Notes: generated from the letters alone by a model not told the origin. A stretch of 64,000 bases of DNA from Glycine soja (GCF_004193775.1 NC_041003.1:24358685-24422684); one strand, 5' to 3'; shown: positions 35,426 through 47,843, counted from the stretch's first letter. Numbers and translations are program-made.

Positions 35426-37799
35426 CTTGCTGTGACATCCTGGAAATTTCTACCCGGAATTTTATAAACGATGCATTTTGAATGATTATATATATAAGTA
35501 TTATTCAGTGTATATATATATATACCCCTGGTAGAAGTAGGTATATTGGGGGAAAGATACGCGGGTTAGGCTAATTTAGGAAGAGAAATCCATAATTGGA
35601 TAGTTATAGGTTAATTCTCAATTAATTAGTCTAAAAATTATCGTTATGTGTGCAACTTAAAATTTAACAAAACCAACCTCTAAACCACACTCGGGGTTTC
35701 ATTCTGAGCGTTTTGATATATATATAGCCTACCTTCGAAAACTGGCCCCGACGGGTGCAGAGAAACGCGAGGGACTGGAACCAAAGAAATGACACACAAA
35801 CCGAGGCAGGATTTTAGCATTTCAAAAAGGTCAAATTTTTCTCTTCTTGTGACTGAGTATGAGTCACATCAAGAGAAAAAGTGGACCCCTTTTTGCTCCA
35901 CTCAAAAGAAGACATGTGGCACAACTTTAAAAAAAAAGAAAGAGAAAAGCCTTTTCTTAAAACACAAAGCCAGGTTCTCTCTCTCCTCACTCACTCAGCC
36001 AAAATGTTCAGGAGCTTTTTCCCTCACCCTCATGTTGCTTTTTATCCCTTTCTCCTCCACCATTGAAGCTCCATCAAAGCTCCATCCTTTGCTCACCATT
36101 TCTGCTCCAAATCGCGAAAGGAAGCCGTTTTTGGAGTCGTGAAGCGCACCTCTACGTTGTGAGACTTCAAATTTCAGGTTTGGGTAGACTTCTTTCTCCC
36201 ATAATTTCGTGGGTATTGGGTGTTTGGGAGATATGATGGGTAGTTTTACTAGGTTTATGCCTTATGGTAGTTATTTGTGAAGGAATTTGTTGAAAGCATG
36301 CTAAACTTGTCATGTTTGGTGAGTCAAGCTTGCCCATTCTGTTTTAGGGTTTTATGATGATGTTTGTGATGTTTGTGTGGTGAAATTGCTGATGGAAAAA
36401 CTGATAGAGATGAAGGGTAGAGTTAACCTAGGGTTGAAATGTGAGAATGTAGTGATATGAGTGGAAAAGTGTGATGCTTTGAGGTTTTGAAAAGCTAAAT
36501 CTGGATTTAGTGGTAATTGGAGATTAAAGTGAGTTAATCCTAGTTTGAAATGTCATTTAGGACTTATTGGAAAGCTTGGGCTGAGCAAATGAGGAAAATG
36601 AGTGACCAAAGTGAAAACAAGAGCCATTTCTAGGGTAAATTGGGTGTTGAGGGGTCAAATTTTGATTCGGTGGAGTTTTAGTTGTAAAAACCAGTTTGAG
36701 CAAGTTTAGATTAATGTTATAGACTTGTGTGAGATGAGAGTTTGCTCCAAAATTACCCCATTCTCATTTTCACTTCTCAAACCTTGAAAATCCACTAAAT
36801 TGAGGGGTTTTAGATACCTAGATTTTGAGTTGCTATGGTCTGAAGCTTGTCTTTGGTTTAGATAGGATTTATACATGATTTAGGACTTGTAGGATCCAAT
36901 TTGGGCAAAATTGGATGAGGGCAAGAGTGATTTCGAAAATCTGCACTATTATGCAGAATTTTGCTGTTGAAATGTGCAGCAGAATTTTGTGCTTGTGCAG
37001 AAAATGCTTATGCATGGCTGGTTGTGGAAAGGGTTGTACATATTGGGTTCTTGACGTTTTCTAGGAGATCCCAACGGTCAAAATGTAGACTTATGTACTA
37101 GGGACCTCCAGTAAAATGTTCGAGTCGATCCAATGGTGATTGAATTGGAACAAAGAGAATGTTACTGGGGTATTTGTGTAAGGAAAGTTGTGGTATTGGT
37201 TTGTGTTTTGGGCAGAGTTTTCTGCTTCTGCCCCGTTTTTCTTGGATTTTGATAGTTCATGATGTGTGGATGTTGAATTGCTTGGATGTTGTGGAATCTT
37301 GGAGGGATTGATGGGGACCCGATGTTGAGAGGAACGAGGATAAGGGCTACGTGGGAGTACGTGAGCTCAGTTGAAGGTGGGCAACTGGGGATGGTGGATT
37401 TATGTGTGATTTGTGGATGTGGAGAGTCGACTTGCACCATCGCCCGATCGCCACCTAGTACCACATATGACGGGTACCCCATAATCCAACAAGCTTGAAG
37501 TGAGGAAGTGTGGAAGAGTGAGTCTTCCTACTTTTATTCGTTGACCACAGAGTGTTACCTAGAGATATGTCGCTGGGGTTAGGAGACCTTGGCAACGTCA
37601 GGTGGGGTGCTATTGCCCAAAACCAAGCTTGACCAATCCCGACCCAACCTGGGCATAGCCAGTCAGTGAGAACCTGTGACGTACCTAAACAGGCGAGCTC
37701 CTGGCAGTCAACCGATAAAAGAACAAAGACCACAAAGCAAGGAGGCTTGTGTGCTGGCTGGCCAGCTATGGATCTTGAGTGATATTTGGAATATGGCCT

Positions 37800-38125
37800 C
37801 TGGTAATCGATTAAAAAGGGTGTGTAATCGATTACAAGGCTTAAAAATGGGGTCAGGAAGTTGAGATGGCCTCTGGTAATCGATTACCAAGGGGTGTAAT
37901 CGATTACCAGGCTTAGAAATAGAGACAGTATGTTGAGGAGGCCTCTGGTAATCGATTACCAATACTGTGTAATCGATTACACAGATTAACAGGTCACTGG
38001 TAATCGATTACCAGTTATGTGTAATCGATTACACAGTGCATATTACAGGTTTCCATGTTCTTAAACTGTGTAACTCAAGTTTGGCCTCTTGCAATCGATT
38101 ACCAATGTTGTGTAATCGATTACCA
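37800..38125. repeat. Cluster of TAATCGATTA palindromes in the 5' LTR of B
   Basis: About ten sites, mostly in pairs roughly 20-30 bp apart and in two flavours: TGGTAATCGATTACCA and TGTAATCGATTACA. The array recurs in the 3' LTR (about 45935-46255) and in the inverted piece (about 47530-47712). Confidence 0.92.
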
Positions 38126-38251
38126 GAGATGAAAAGCCTTGAGGCTCACCTTTTAATTACATGTAGTGGTTATGGGACGCATTGTGTTGCTACTGTAGTT
38201 AGATCTCTTGTGAAAGAGTCTACCCCTTTCTTTTATTTCTTGTAGATCGCG

Positions 38252-38683
38252 ATGGCAGCGCAATTAATCCATGACCGAGTGGAGATGGAGTGCCTAGAGG
38301 GAGTTTGGGAGACCCTCGAAGGCAATGCGAGGTCCCAATTCCAGGGCACGATTCGATTCACAACTACTTCATTAGTACATCCAGAGGAACCCGCACGCAC
38401 GCTTCAGCACACTATGGAGTGGATATTACCTACACCTACTCCATATCGACTAGTGGAGCCAGTCCAAGTGATAGAGGTGACGTCATTTGAAGAAGACCCT
38501 GAGGAGGACCTAGAGGAGCAACCTCCTGAGCCTGCTGTGGATGCTCTTGACTTTCCAGAGGGTGATGAGGATCCACTCCCGAAGGTGGATTCTCCCGAGG
38601 ACGTCATGTCGGCATCTGAGGCAGACTCTACGGAGGAGAGCGGTCCTGGAGGGATAGCGACTAGTGGAGGTTCTTCATCATAG
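38252..38683 (+). CDS. Acidic 143-aa ORF inside the LTR of element B
   Basis: ATG at 38252, TAG at 38681. The N-terminal half (MAAQLIHDRVEMECLEGVW...) has no motif I recognise; the C-terminal half is very acidic and Pro/Ser-rich (EEDPEEDLEEQPPEP, ASEADSTEESGPGG). It follows a T-rich run ending CTTGTAG at 38240-38246, which looks like a splice acceptor. The copy at 46974-47405 on the minus strand is also fully open, with four amino-acid differences. Whether it is translated is unknown; an LTR-borne ORF would be transcribed from either LTR. A chance ORF preserved only by youth is the main alternative. Confidence 0.45.
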   Translation: MAAQLIHDRVEMECLEGVWETLEGNARSQFQGTIRFTTTSLVHPEEPARTLQHTMEWILPTPTPYRLVEPVQVIEVTSFEEDPEEDLEEQPPEPAVDALDFPEGDEDPLPKVDSPEDVMSASEADSTEESGPGGIATSGGSSS

Positions 38684-38862
38684 CAAACGGCTCCTTCGAC
38701 TAGGTCTATATACTTTTTGGGGGTGGGTGTATCTAGTACAGACTGTTAGGTTTACTCTTTTGGTTTTTGTATGGGTAGACCTATTGTATAGGAATTTGAT
38801 GATTGTATACATTGTGTGAATGTTGTGTATCTCCAGTCATTATTTAGGGACGCCACGATTGG

Positions 38863-38874
38863 TGGTATCAGAGC
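38863..38874 (+). other. Element B primer-binding site
   Basis: TGGTATCAGAGC, initiator-Met tRNA type, 5 bp after the LTR. Confidence 0.9.
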
Positions 38875-39150
38875 AAAAGTTGGATTCTAGTGAACCTGTT
38901 CATGGTCTTACTGTGTGAATGTTGTGTATCTCTGAAACTTGGGAGTAGGTTTCAGGGAGTGACGTTAAGTGACACATTGTGTGTATTTCTACTTTCTTAT
39001 CTTAAGCAGGAATGTGCAATTAATTTAGTAGAATTATTGTGTGTATACGTATGTATAGAGAGAAGGATATTGTTGTAACTGTCATAGCCTGTGTGGTACA
39101 CTCTCTCAGTAGAATTTCTTGGATACTAATGGCTTCCCTACAGGTTAGGT

Positions 39151-40030
39151 ATGGCAGGACATGGTAGGGATCAGAACCGTGACGTCCTCGACTGCATCAC
39201 AGCTGTGCTGGAAACCCTATTGCAGGAACGTGATGTGGAGTCAGCAGATTATCGGGCACTCATGGCTTTCCGTAAGAAGGTGCTAGGTTGTGGTTAGCTG
39301 AGATTGAGAAGATTTTCGAGGCGATGGGTTGCCTCGAGGAGCATAAGGTCCCTTATGCGACATTCATGCTCCAAGGAGAAGCCGAGAATTGGTGGAAGTT
39401 CGTGAAGCCTTCATTTGCTGCACCTGGAGGCGTGATTCCTTGGAATGCCATCAAGGACAAATTTCTGGAAAATTATTTTCCACGAGATCTCAGGAAGCGG
39501 AAGGCGAGGGAATTTCTGGATTTGAAGCAGGGAAACATGTCCGTTGGGGAATACACGGCCAAATTTAATGAACTTCTACAGTATTGGCCTCAATACCAAG
39601 ATGCTCGGAATGAAGAAGATTTATGTGCTCAATTTGAGAATGGGCTTCGATTGGAGATTCAATAGGCGGTTAGCTATATGCAGATCACGAATTTTAATCA
39701 GCTGGTGACAAAGTGCAGGATTTTTTAGGACAAGATGAAGGAGAGGCAAGCTAGAGGCTTTGGAGGACCACAGAGAAGCCATCCTTTTAGAGGAAACAGT
39801 AGTAAGAGGATGAAGCCATATTCTAGCAACAAGGGGAAACAACCTATGGCTACGTCCAACATGAGCCAGTCAAGGGGGACTGGGGTACAGTGCTTTCAGT
39901 GTGGGGGACCGCATCTTAGGAGGAATTGCCCACAGCTCCAGCAGACACAGGAGAACCGTTGTTATGTTTGTGGCAAGGTAGACCATTATGCTCGAGAATG
40001 TAGGGTGACTAGGAGACCGACGGTAACTGC
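39151..40030 (+). pseudogene. Element B gag
   Basis: Starts MAGHGRDQNRDVLDC at 39151. A deletion/frameshift near 39285 moves the reading into the frame kept to 43523. The gag domain shows WLAEIEKIFEAMGCLEEHK, AENWWKFVKPSF and MSVGEYTAKFNELL. Stops at 39663 (TAG) and 39726 (TAG). Two zinc knuckles follow: CFQCGGPHLRRNC (one residue short in its middle spacer) and CYVCGKVDHYAREC. Confidence 0.9.
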
Positions 40031-41399
40031 CAATTCCAACGCCGTCAATCGTGGACCCACTAATTCCATAAGGAGCGGTAATGTTAGCAACAACAACAAC
40101 ACTAGTGGTGGAAGACCAAAAGTACCCTCCCGGGTATTTGCTATGAGTGGATCAGAAGCTGCTGCCTCCGACGATTTGATACAGGGTAAGTGTTTGATTG
40201 CTGATAAACTACTAGATGTACTCTATGATTCGGGTGCCACACATTCGTTCATATCTCATGCATGTGTGGAGAGGTTGGGGTTATGTGCGACGTAGTAACC
40301 ATATGATATGGTGGTGTCTACTCCAACTAACGAGCCTGTAACCACCTCTCGGGTGTGTTTGAAGTGTCCTATAATTGTTGAGGGTCGATCTTTTATGGCA
40401 GATTTGATTTGCCTACCTTTAGCTCATCTAGATGTGATCTTGGGGATGGATTGGTTATATGCTAACCATATCTTTCTAGACTGCAAAGAGAAGATGCTAG
40501 TATTTGGTGGAAATGTAGTTCCAAATGAACCATTGAAAGAGAATGCGGCCAACGATGGAGCGGGGGATGTTCGAACTTACATGGTGTTGTTCTCCATGAA
40601 TGTGGAGGAGGTCGCTAAAGTTAGTAGTATACCGGTGGTGTCAAAATTTCCAGAAGTTTTTCCTGATGACATTTGTGAATTACCACCTGAGAGAGAAATG
40701 GAATTCATTATTGACTTGGTGCCTGGAGCGAATCCAGTGTCGATCGCGCCCTATAGGATGTCTCCAATAGAACTAGCAGAGGTGAAGGCACAAGTGCAGG
40801 ATCTTTTAAGCAAACAATTTGTTCGCCCAAGTGCATCACCGTGGGGAGCGCCGGTCTTATTGCTTAAAAATAATGATGGAAGTATGAGGATGTGCATAGA
40901 CTACCGGCAGCTAAACAAGGTCACTATCAAGAACAAATATCCTCTACCAAGGATAGATGATTTGATTGATCAATTGAGGGGAGCGACGGTATTTTCGAAG
41001 ATAGATTTGCGATCAGGGTATCATCAAATCCGAGTTAAGAAGGAAGATATCCCAAAGACTGCGTTTCGGACTCGGTATGAGCATTATGAGTATTTAGTCA
41101 TGCCATTTGGAGTGACTAATGCTCCGGCTATCTTCATGGACTATATGAACCATATATTCCATGATTACTTAGATCAGTTCGTGGTTGTGTTCATTGATGA
41201 TATCCTAGTGTATTCAAGGAATAAGGAGGAGCATGGGAAGCACTTGAGAATTGTGTTGCATATCCTGAGGGATAGGAAATTGTTCGCCAAATTGTCGAAA
41301 TGCGAATTTTGGTTGGAGAATGTGCAATTCTTGGGGCACGTGATTTCTAAAGACGGGGTTGCGGTGGATCCGATTAAAGTGGAGTCGGTTATGGAGTAG
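40031..41399 (+). pseudogene. Element B protease and reverse transcriptase
   Basis: Protease active site LYDSGATHSFISH at about 40220, followed by two stops (TAG-TAA at 40293-40298) and the rest of the protease ([12 protein letters not shown]). [69 protein letters not shown], active site [10 protein letters not shown] (about 41188-41217) intact, ending at a TAG (41397) where Trp is expected. Confidence 0.93.
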
Positions 41400-42005
41400 C
41401 AACAACCAACAACTCCAACGGAAGTTCGAAGTTTCTTGGGGTTGGCTGGCTATTATAGAAAATTCATTGAGGGATTTTCTAAATTGGCACTGCCCCTAAC
41501 TAAATTGACTCGTAAGAATGAGAAGTTTGTTTGGAATGAGAAATGTGATCAAAGCTTCCAAGAGTTGAAGAGGCGGTTGACAACAACTCCACTGTTAATT
41601 TTGCCCGACCCTAAGAGACCATTTGAAGTGTATTGCGATGCGAGCGGGCAAGGCTTGGGGTGTGTGTTAATGCAAGAGGGAAGAGTAGTGGCTTATGCTT
41701 CACGCCAATTGCGTCCTCATGAAATTAACTATTCGACCCCTGATTTGGAACTAGCAACTGTGGTCTTTGCCTTGAAGATTTGGAGGCATTATTTATACGG
41801 TACTCGTTTTGAAGTTTTCAGTGATCACAAGAGTCTCAAATACTTGTTCGGTCAGAAGGAATTCAATATGAGGCAATGAAGATGGATGGAGTTCCTCAAG
41901 GATTATGATTTTGGTCTTTCCTACCATCCAGGAAAGGCTAATGTAGTAGCCGACGCGCTAAGCCGGAAGTCCTTACATGCTGCGACTATGATGAGTTTGG
42001 AGTAG
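41400..42005 (+). pseudogene. Element B RNase H
   Basis: Same frame: [70 protein letters not shown]. Stops at 41877 (TGA, where Arg is expected) and 42003 (TAG); between them [11 protein letters not shown] marks the junction to integrase. Confidence 0.92.
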
Positions 42006-43523
42006 AGATTGATAGAGGAATTCCGAGATCTGAATCTAGCAATTGAAATGCGACCCAAGAGCTTATTTGTGGGAGAGTTGCAGATCACCAATGAATTCGT
42101 AGATCACATACGTGAGGCTCAAGAGGATAACCCGTTTCTGCAAGGCAAAGTGTTAGATGCGATGGGAGATAAGGATGTGGAGTTTAAGAAGGACACAACC
42201 AGGTTAATTAGATTCAAGGGGAGGATATGTGTACCATCTTTAGATGATTTGAAAGTTAAGATCTTGGAAGAAGCACATAAAAGTCGTCTTAGTTTCCATC
42301 CAGGAATGACTAAGATGTACCAAGATTTGAAGAGAAGTTTTTGGTGGCATGGCATGAAGAAAGATGTAGCTGAATATGTAGCAAGATGTTTGACATGTCA
42401 AAAAGCTAAGGTTGAGCACCAGCGACCATCAGGAGAATTAAAGCCACTAGAAATTCCGGAATGGAAATGGGAGAGCATACCTATGGATTTTGTGTCTAGT
42501 TTACCTAAGACTAGTCGTGGACATGATGTTGTGTGGGTCATAGTAGATCGACTCACCAAATCTGCTCATTTTATTCCGGTGAATATGATGTACAAAATGG
42601 AGAAGCTAGTAGAGTTGTATATCAAAGAAGTAGTAAGGTTGCATGGAATTCCTTCCAGTATTGTATCAGACAAGGATCCGAGGTTTACCTCGCGATTTTG
42701 GACAAGTCTACATGAAGCATTGGGGACAAAGCTGACGCTCAGTTCAGCTTATCATCCTCAAACAGATGGTCAGACCGAACGAACCATTCAGACTCTAGAA
42801 GATCTACTTCGGGCATGTATTATAGAGCAACAAGGTAGCTGGATGGAATGTTTGCCATTGATTGAATTTACTTACAACAATAGCTACCAAGCCAGTATTG
42901 GTATGGCTCCTTTTGAAGCTTTATATGGAGGAAAGTGCAAAACTCCTATTTGTTGGTACGATGATGGAGAAGCACTACTCCTTGGGCCTGAAATGCTACA
43001 ACAGATTACCGAACAAGTGAAATTGATTCGAGAGAAGATAAAAGCATCTCAGGATAGGCAGAAGAGCTATTATGATAGAAGGAGGAAGCCATTAGATTTT
43101 CAGGAAGGAGAACATGCGTTTTTGAAGGTTTCTCCTATAACCGGAGTCGGAAGAGCTCTCAAATCTAGGAAGTTGACGCCCAAGTATCTAGGTCCGTATC
43201 AGATTTTGAAGAAGGTTGGGCCTGTAGCTTATCAAATCGCCTTACCCCCGAGTTTATCGAACTTGCACCCTGTGTTTCATGTCTCTCAACTAAGACGGTA
43301 CAACCCGGATCCATCACATATACTTGCAGTGGACGAGGTACAGGTGAAGGATAACCTCACCTATAAAGCACAACCTCAGAAGATTACTGATCGAAGAATG
43401 AAGTCGCTGAGAGGGAAGGAGATCGCGTTGGTGAAAGTGCAGTGGGGATCCGATGAGGGTGATTCAACCTGGGAATTAGAGGATAGGGTGAGAGAATTGT
43501 ACCCAAGTTTGTTCATAGAGTAG
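42006..43523 (+). pseudogene. Element B integrase with chromodomain-like tail
   Basis: About 505 open codons. The HHCC zinc finger includes HKSRLSFHPGMTKMY and CLTCQKAK. The catalytic triad is intact: Asp in SIPMDFVSSLP, Asp in SIVSDKDPRF, Glu in DGQTERTIQTLE. The tail has YHPQTDG, KYLGPYQILKKVG, LHPVFHVSQLRRYN and a C-terminal chromodomain-like VKVQWGSDEGDSTWELEDRV, ending at TAG 43521. This domain is undamaged but cut off from upstream pol by stops. Confidence 0.92.
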
Positions 43524-43550
43524 TTAATTTCGGGGACGAAATTCCTTAAT

Positions 43551-43559
43551 GGGTGGGAG
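43551..43559 (+). other. Element B polypurine tract
   Basis: GGGTGGGAG three bases before the 3' LTR (43563). Confidence 0.75.
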
Positions 43560-43562
43560 TAT

Positions 43563-46500
43563 TGTGACATCCTGGAAATTTCTAGTCGGAATTTTGTAAA
43601 CGATGCATTTTGAATGATTATATATATAAGTATTATTCAGTGTATATATATATATACTCCTGGTAGAAGTAGGTATATTGGGGGAAAGATACACGGGTTA
43701 GGCTAATTAAGGAAGAGAAATCCATAACTGGATAGTTATAGGTTAATTCTCAATTAATTAGTCTAAAATTTATCATTTTGCGTGCAACTTAAAATTTAAC
43801 AAAACCAACCTCTAAACCACGCTCGGGGTTTCATTCTGAGCGTTCTGATATATATATTGCCTACCTTCAAAAACTGGCCCCGACGGGTGCAAAGAATCGC
43901 GAGGGACTGGAACCAGAGAAACAACACGCAAAACGAGGCAGGATTTTAGCATTTCAAAAAGGTCAGATTTTTCTCTTCTTGTGACTGAGTATGAGTCACA
44001 TCAAGAGAAAAAGTGGACCCCTTTTTGCTCCACTCAAAAGAAGACATGTGGCACAGCTTTTAAAAAAAAGAAAGAGAAAAGCCTTTTCTTAAAACACAAA
44101 GCCACGTTCTCTCTCTCCTCACTCACTCAGCCAAAAAGTTCAGGAGCTTTTTCCCTCTCCCTCACGTTGCTTTTTCTCCCTTTCTCCTCCACCATTGAAG
44201 CTCCATCAAAGCTCCAACCTTTGCTCACCATTTCTGCTCCAAATCGCGAAAGGAAGCCATTTTCGGAGTCGTGAAGCGCACCTCTACGTTGTGAGACTTC
44301 AAATTTCAGGTTTGGGTAGACTTCTTTCTCACATAATTTCACGGGTATTGGGTGTTTGGGAGATATGATGGGTAGTTTAACTAGGTTTATGCCTTATGGT
44401 AGTTATTTGTGAAGGAATTTGTTGAAAGCATGCTAAACTTGTCATGTTTGGTGAGTCAAGCTTACCCATTCTGTTTTAGGGTTTTATGATTTTGTTTGTG
44501 ATGTTTGTGTGCTGAAATTGCTGATGGAAAAACTGATAGAGATGAAGGGTAGAGTTAACCTAGGGTTGAAATGTGAGAATGTAGTGATATGAGTTGAAAA
44601 GTGTGATGCTTTGAGGGTTTGAAAAGCTAAATCTGGATTTAGTGGTAATTGGAGATTAAAGTGAGTTAATCCTAGTTTGAAATGTCATTTAGGACTTATT
44701 GGAAAGCTTGGGCTGAGCAAATGAGGAAAATGAGTGACCAAAGTGAAAACAAGAGCCATTTCTAGGGTAAATTGGGTGTTGAGGGGTCAAATTTTGATTC
44801 GGTGGAGTTTTAGTCGTAAAAACCAGTTTGAGCAAGTTTAGATTAATGTTATAGACTTGTGTGAGATGAGAGTTTGCTCCAAAATTACCCCATTCTCATT
44901 TTCACTTCTCAAACCTTGAAAATCCACTAAATTGAGGGGTTTTAGATACCTAGATTTTGAGTTGCTATGGTCTGAAGCTTGTCTTTGGTTTAGATAGGAT
45001 TTATACATGATTTAGGACTTGTAGGATCCAATTTGGGAAAAATTGGATGAGGGCAAGAGTGATTTCGAAAATCTGCACTATTATAGAGAATTTTGTTGTT
45101 GAAATGTGCAGTAGAATTTTATGCTTGTGCAGAAAATGCTTATGCATGGCTGGTTGTGGAAAGGGTTGTACATATTGGTTTCTGGACGTTTTCTATCAGA
45201 TCCCAACGGTCAAAATGTATACTTATGTACTAGGGACCTCCAGTAAAATTTTCGAGTCGATCCAACGGTGAACAAATTGGAACGAAGAGAATGTTACTGG
45301 GGTATTTGAGTAAGGAAAGCTATGGTATTGGTTTATGTTTTGGGCAGAGTTTTCTGCCTCTACCTTGTTTTTCTTGGTTTTGGATAGTTCATGATGTTTA
45401 GATGTTGAATTGCTTGGATGTTGTGGAAGCTTGGAGGGATTGATGGGGACCTGGTGTTGAGAGGAACGAGGATAAGGGCTACGTGGGAGTACGTGAGCTC
45501 AGTTGAAGGTGGGCAACTGGGGATGGTGGATTTATGTGTGATTTGTGGATGTGGAGAGTCGACTTGCACCATCGCCCGATCGCCACCTAGTACCACATAT
45601 GACGGGTACCCCATAATCCTACAAGCTTGAAGTGAGGAAGTGTGGAAGAGTGAGTCTTCCTACTTTTATTCGTTGACCACAGAGTGTTACCTAGAGATAT
45701 GTCGCTGGGGTTAGGAGACCTTGGCAACGTCAGGTGGGGTGCTATTGCCCAAAACCAAGCTTGACCAATCCCGACCCAACCTGGGCATAGCCAGTCAGTG
45801 AGAACCTGTGACGTACCTAAACAGGCGAGCTCCTGGCAGTCAACCGATAAAAGAACAAAGACCACAAAGCAAGGAGGCTTGTGTGCTGGCTGGCCAGCTA
45901 TGGATCTTGAGTGATATTTGGAATATGGCCTCTGGTAATCGATTACAAAGGGTGTGTAATCGATTACAAGGCTTAAAAATGGGGTCAGGAAGTTGAGATG
46001 GCCTCTGGTAATCGATTACCAAGGGGTGTAATCGATTACCAGGCTTAGAAATAGAGACAGTATGTTGAGGAGGCCTCTGGTAATCGATTACCAATACTGT
46101 GTAATCGATTACACAGATTAACAGGTCACTGGTAATCGATTACCAGTTATGTGTAATCGATTACACAGTGCATATTACAGGTTTCCATGTTCTTAAACTG
46201 TGTAACTCAAGTTTGGCCTCTTGTAATCGATTACCAATGTTGTGTAATCGATTACCAGAGATGAAAAGCCTTGAGGCTCACCTTTTAAGGGGAATAGAAC
46301 ACCAAATTTGGTGATATATTTCCCAAAGAGATACCCCCTGGGCAACTTCCTTTAAGGGGAATAGAACACCAAATAGATTTAGTCCTAGGAGCAAGTGTGG
46401 CGTCCCTAAATAATGACTGGTTTAATAGTAATGATTTAAATAACAAAAACCATGGGAATTTTTTTTTTCTTTTTCTTTTTCGTTTCTTTCTCTTTTTCAC

Positions 46501-47843
46501 AGTAATTAGGTTCAGAAGGAAAATCATCACTATAGAGTCTTGAATGGCCAGTTCACAACTCTATTCGGAGTCATTTCTTTCTGATCACTCATAACCTCTA
46601 AAATATTTTGCTTTTTCAAAAGGAAAAGTATGCCAACCATTACTTTAGGTCGTCACGTGAAAATAATAAAATAAAATACGGTCGATGAACTCTCTTTCAA
46701 TTAAAGTTTGTTAACACATTCTTTTCAAATAACAAGATTAAACATAAGTACATTCATCATCTAAAGCTGTCCAAAATATGGGAGTTTTGCAAAATACATA
46801 GTGACATCCAGAGCAAAGGTATCCACTGTGGTGGCTTCAGCCACATGTATACAATCATCAAATTCCTATACAATAGGTCTACCCATACAAAAACCAAAAG
46901 AGTAAACCTAACAGTCTGTACTAGATACACCCACCCCCAAAAAGTATATAGACCTAGTCGAAGGAGCCGTCTGCTATGATGAAGAACCTCCACTAGTCGC
47001 TATCCCTCCAGGACCGCTCTCCTCCGTAGAGTCTGCCTCAGATGCCGACATGACGTCCTTGGGAGAATCCACCTTCGGGAGTGGATCCTCATCACCCTCT
47101 GGAAAGTCAAGAGCATCCACAACAGGCTCAGGAGGTTGCTCCTCTAGGTCCTCCTCAGGGTCTTCTTCAGATGACGTCACCTCTATCACTTGGACTGGCT
47201 CCACTAGTCGATATGGAGTAGGTGTAGGTAATATCCACTCCATAGTGTGCTGAAGCGTGCGTGCGGGTTCCTCTGGATGTACTAATGAAGTAGTTGTGAA
47301 TCGAATCGTGCCCTGGAATTGGCACCTCGCATTGCCTTCGAGGGTCTCCCAAACTCCCTCTAGGCACTCCATCTCCACTCGGTCATGGATTAATTGCGCT
47401 GCCATCGCGATCTACAAGAAATAAAAGAAAGGGGTAGACTCTTTCACAAGAGATCTAACTACAGTAGCAACACAATGCGTCCCATAACCACTACATGTAA
47501 TTAAAAGGTGAGCCTCAAGGCTTTTCATCTCTGGTAATCGATTACACAACATTGGTAATCGATTACAAGAGGCCAAACTTGAGTTACACAGTTTAAGAAC
47601 ATGGAAACCTGTAATATGCACTGTGTAATCGATTACACATAACTGGTAATCGATTACCAGTGACCTGTTAATCTGTGTAATCGATTACACAGTATTGGTA
47701 ATCGATTACCAGAGGCCTCCTCAACATACTGTCTCTATTTCTAAAAGAGAAAGAAACGAAAAAGAAAAAGAAAAAAAAAATTCCCATGGTTTTTGTTATT
47801 TAAATCATTACTATTAAACCAGTCATTATTTAGGGACGCCACA
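43563..47843 (+). repeat. Element B 3' LTR, rearranged
   Basis: 43563-46288 is a direct match to the 5' LTR. At 46286-46288 it switches to sequence from the flanking element C pol, then to an inverted LTR end (46409-47744), then returns to the direct LTR end (47745-47843, GACGCCACA) followed by the TSD. The inverted part supplies the full LTR 3' region, including about 390 bp missing from the 5' LTR. Confidence 0.85.

Larger units (their letters stand above)
35431..38857 (+). repeat. Element B 5' LTR
   Basis: 3427 bp, unusually long. Contains short TA runs (35508-35523, 35717), a cluster of TAATCGATTA palindromes (37803-38125) and a 143-codon ORF (38252-38683). About 390 bp present in the 3' LTR copy are missing here between about 38812 and 38833, replaced by a short segment resembling 38911-38930. 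Confidence 0.9.
35431..47843 (+). mobile_element. Element B: long-LTR chromovirus-like Ty3/gypsy retrotransposon
   Basis: Inserted in element C with a perfect TSD CTTGC (35426-35430, 47844-47848). 5' LTR 35431-38857, PBS 38863, gag-pol 39151-43523, PPT 43551-43559, 3' LTR from 43563, enlarged by an inverted duplication. LTR ends are TGTGACATCC and GACGCCACA. A chromodomain-like segment after integrase and the two-knuckle gag suggest the Tekay/Del branch of chromoviruses (inference). One frame spans most of gag-pol but has seven stops. Confidence 0.93.

Noticed and set aside
37162..37962. Minus- and plus-strand frames of 60-106 codons, repeated near 45360-46094
   Set aside because: They recur only because the LTR of B is duplicated; they overlap on both strands, have no motif, and partly consist of the palindrome cluster.
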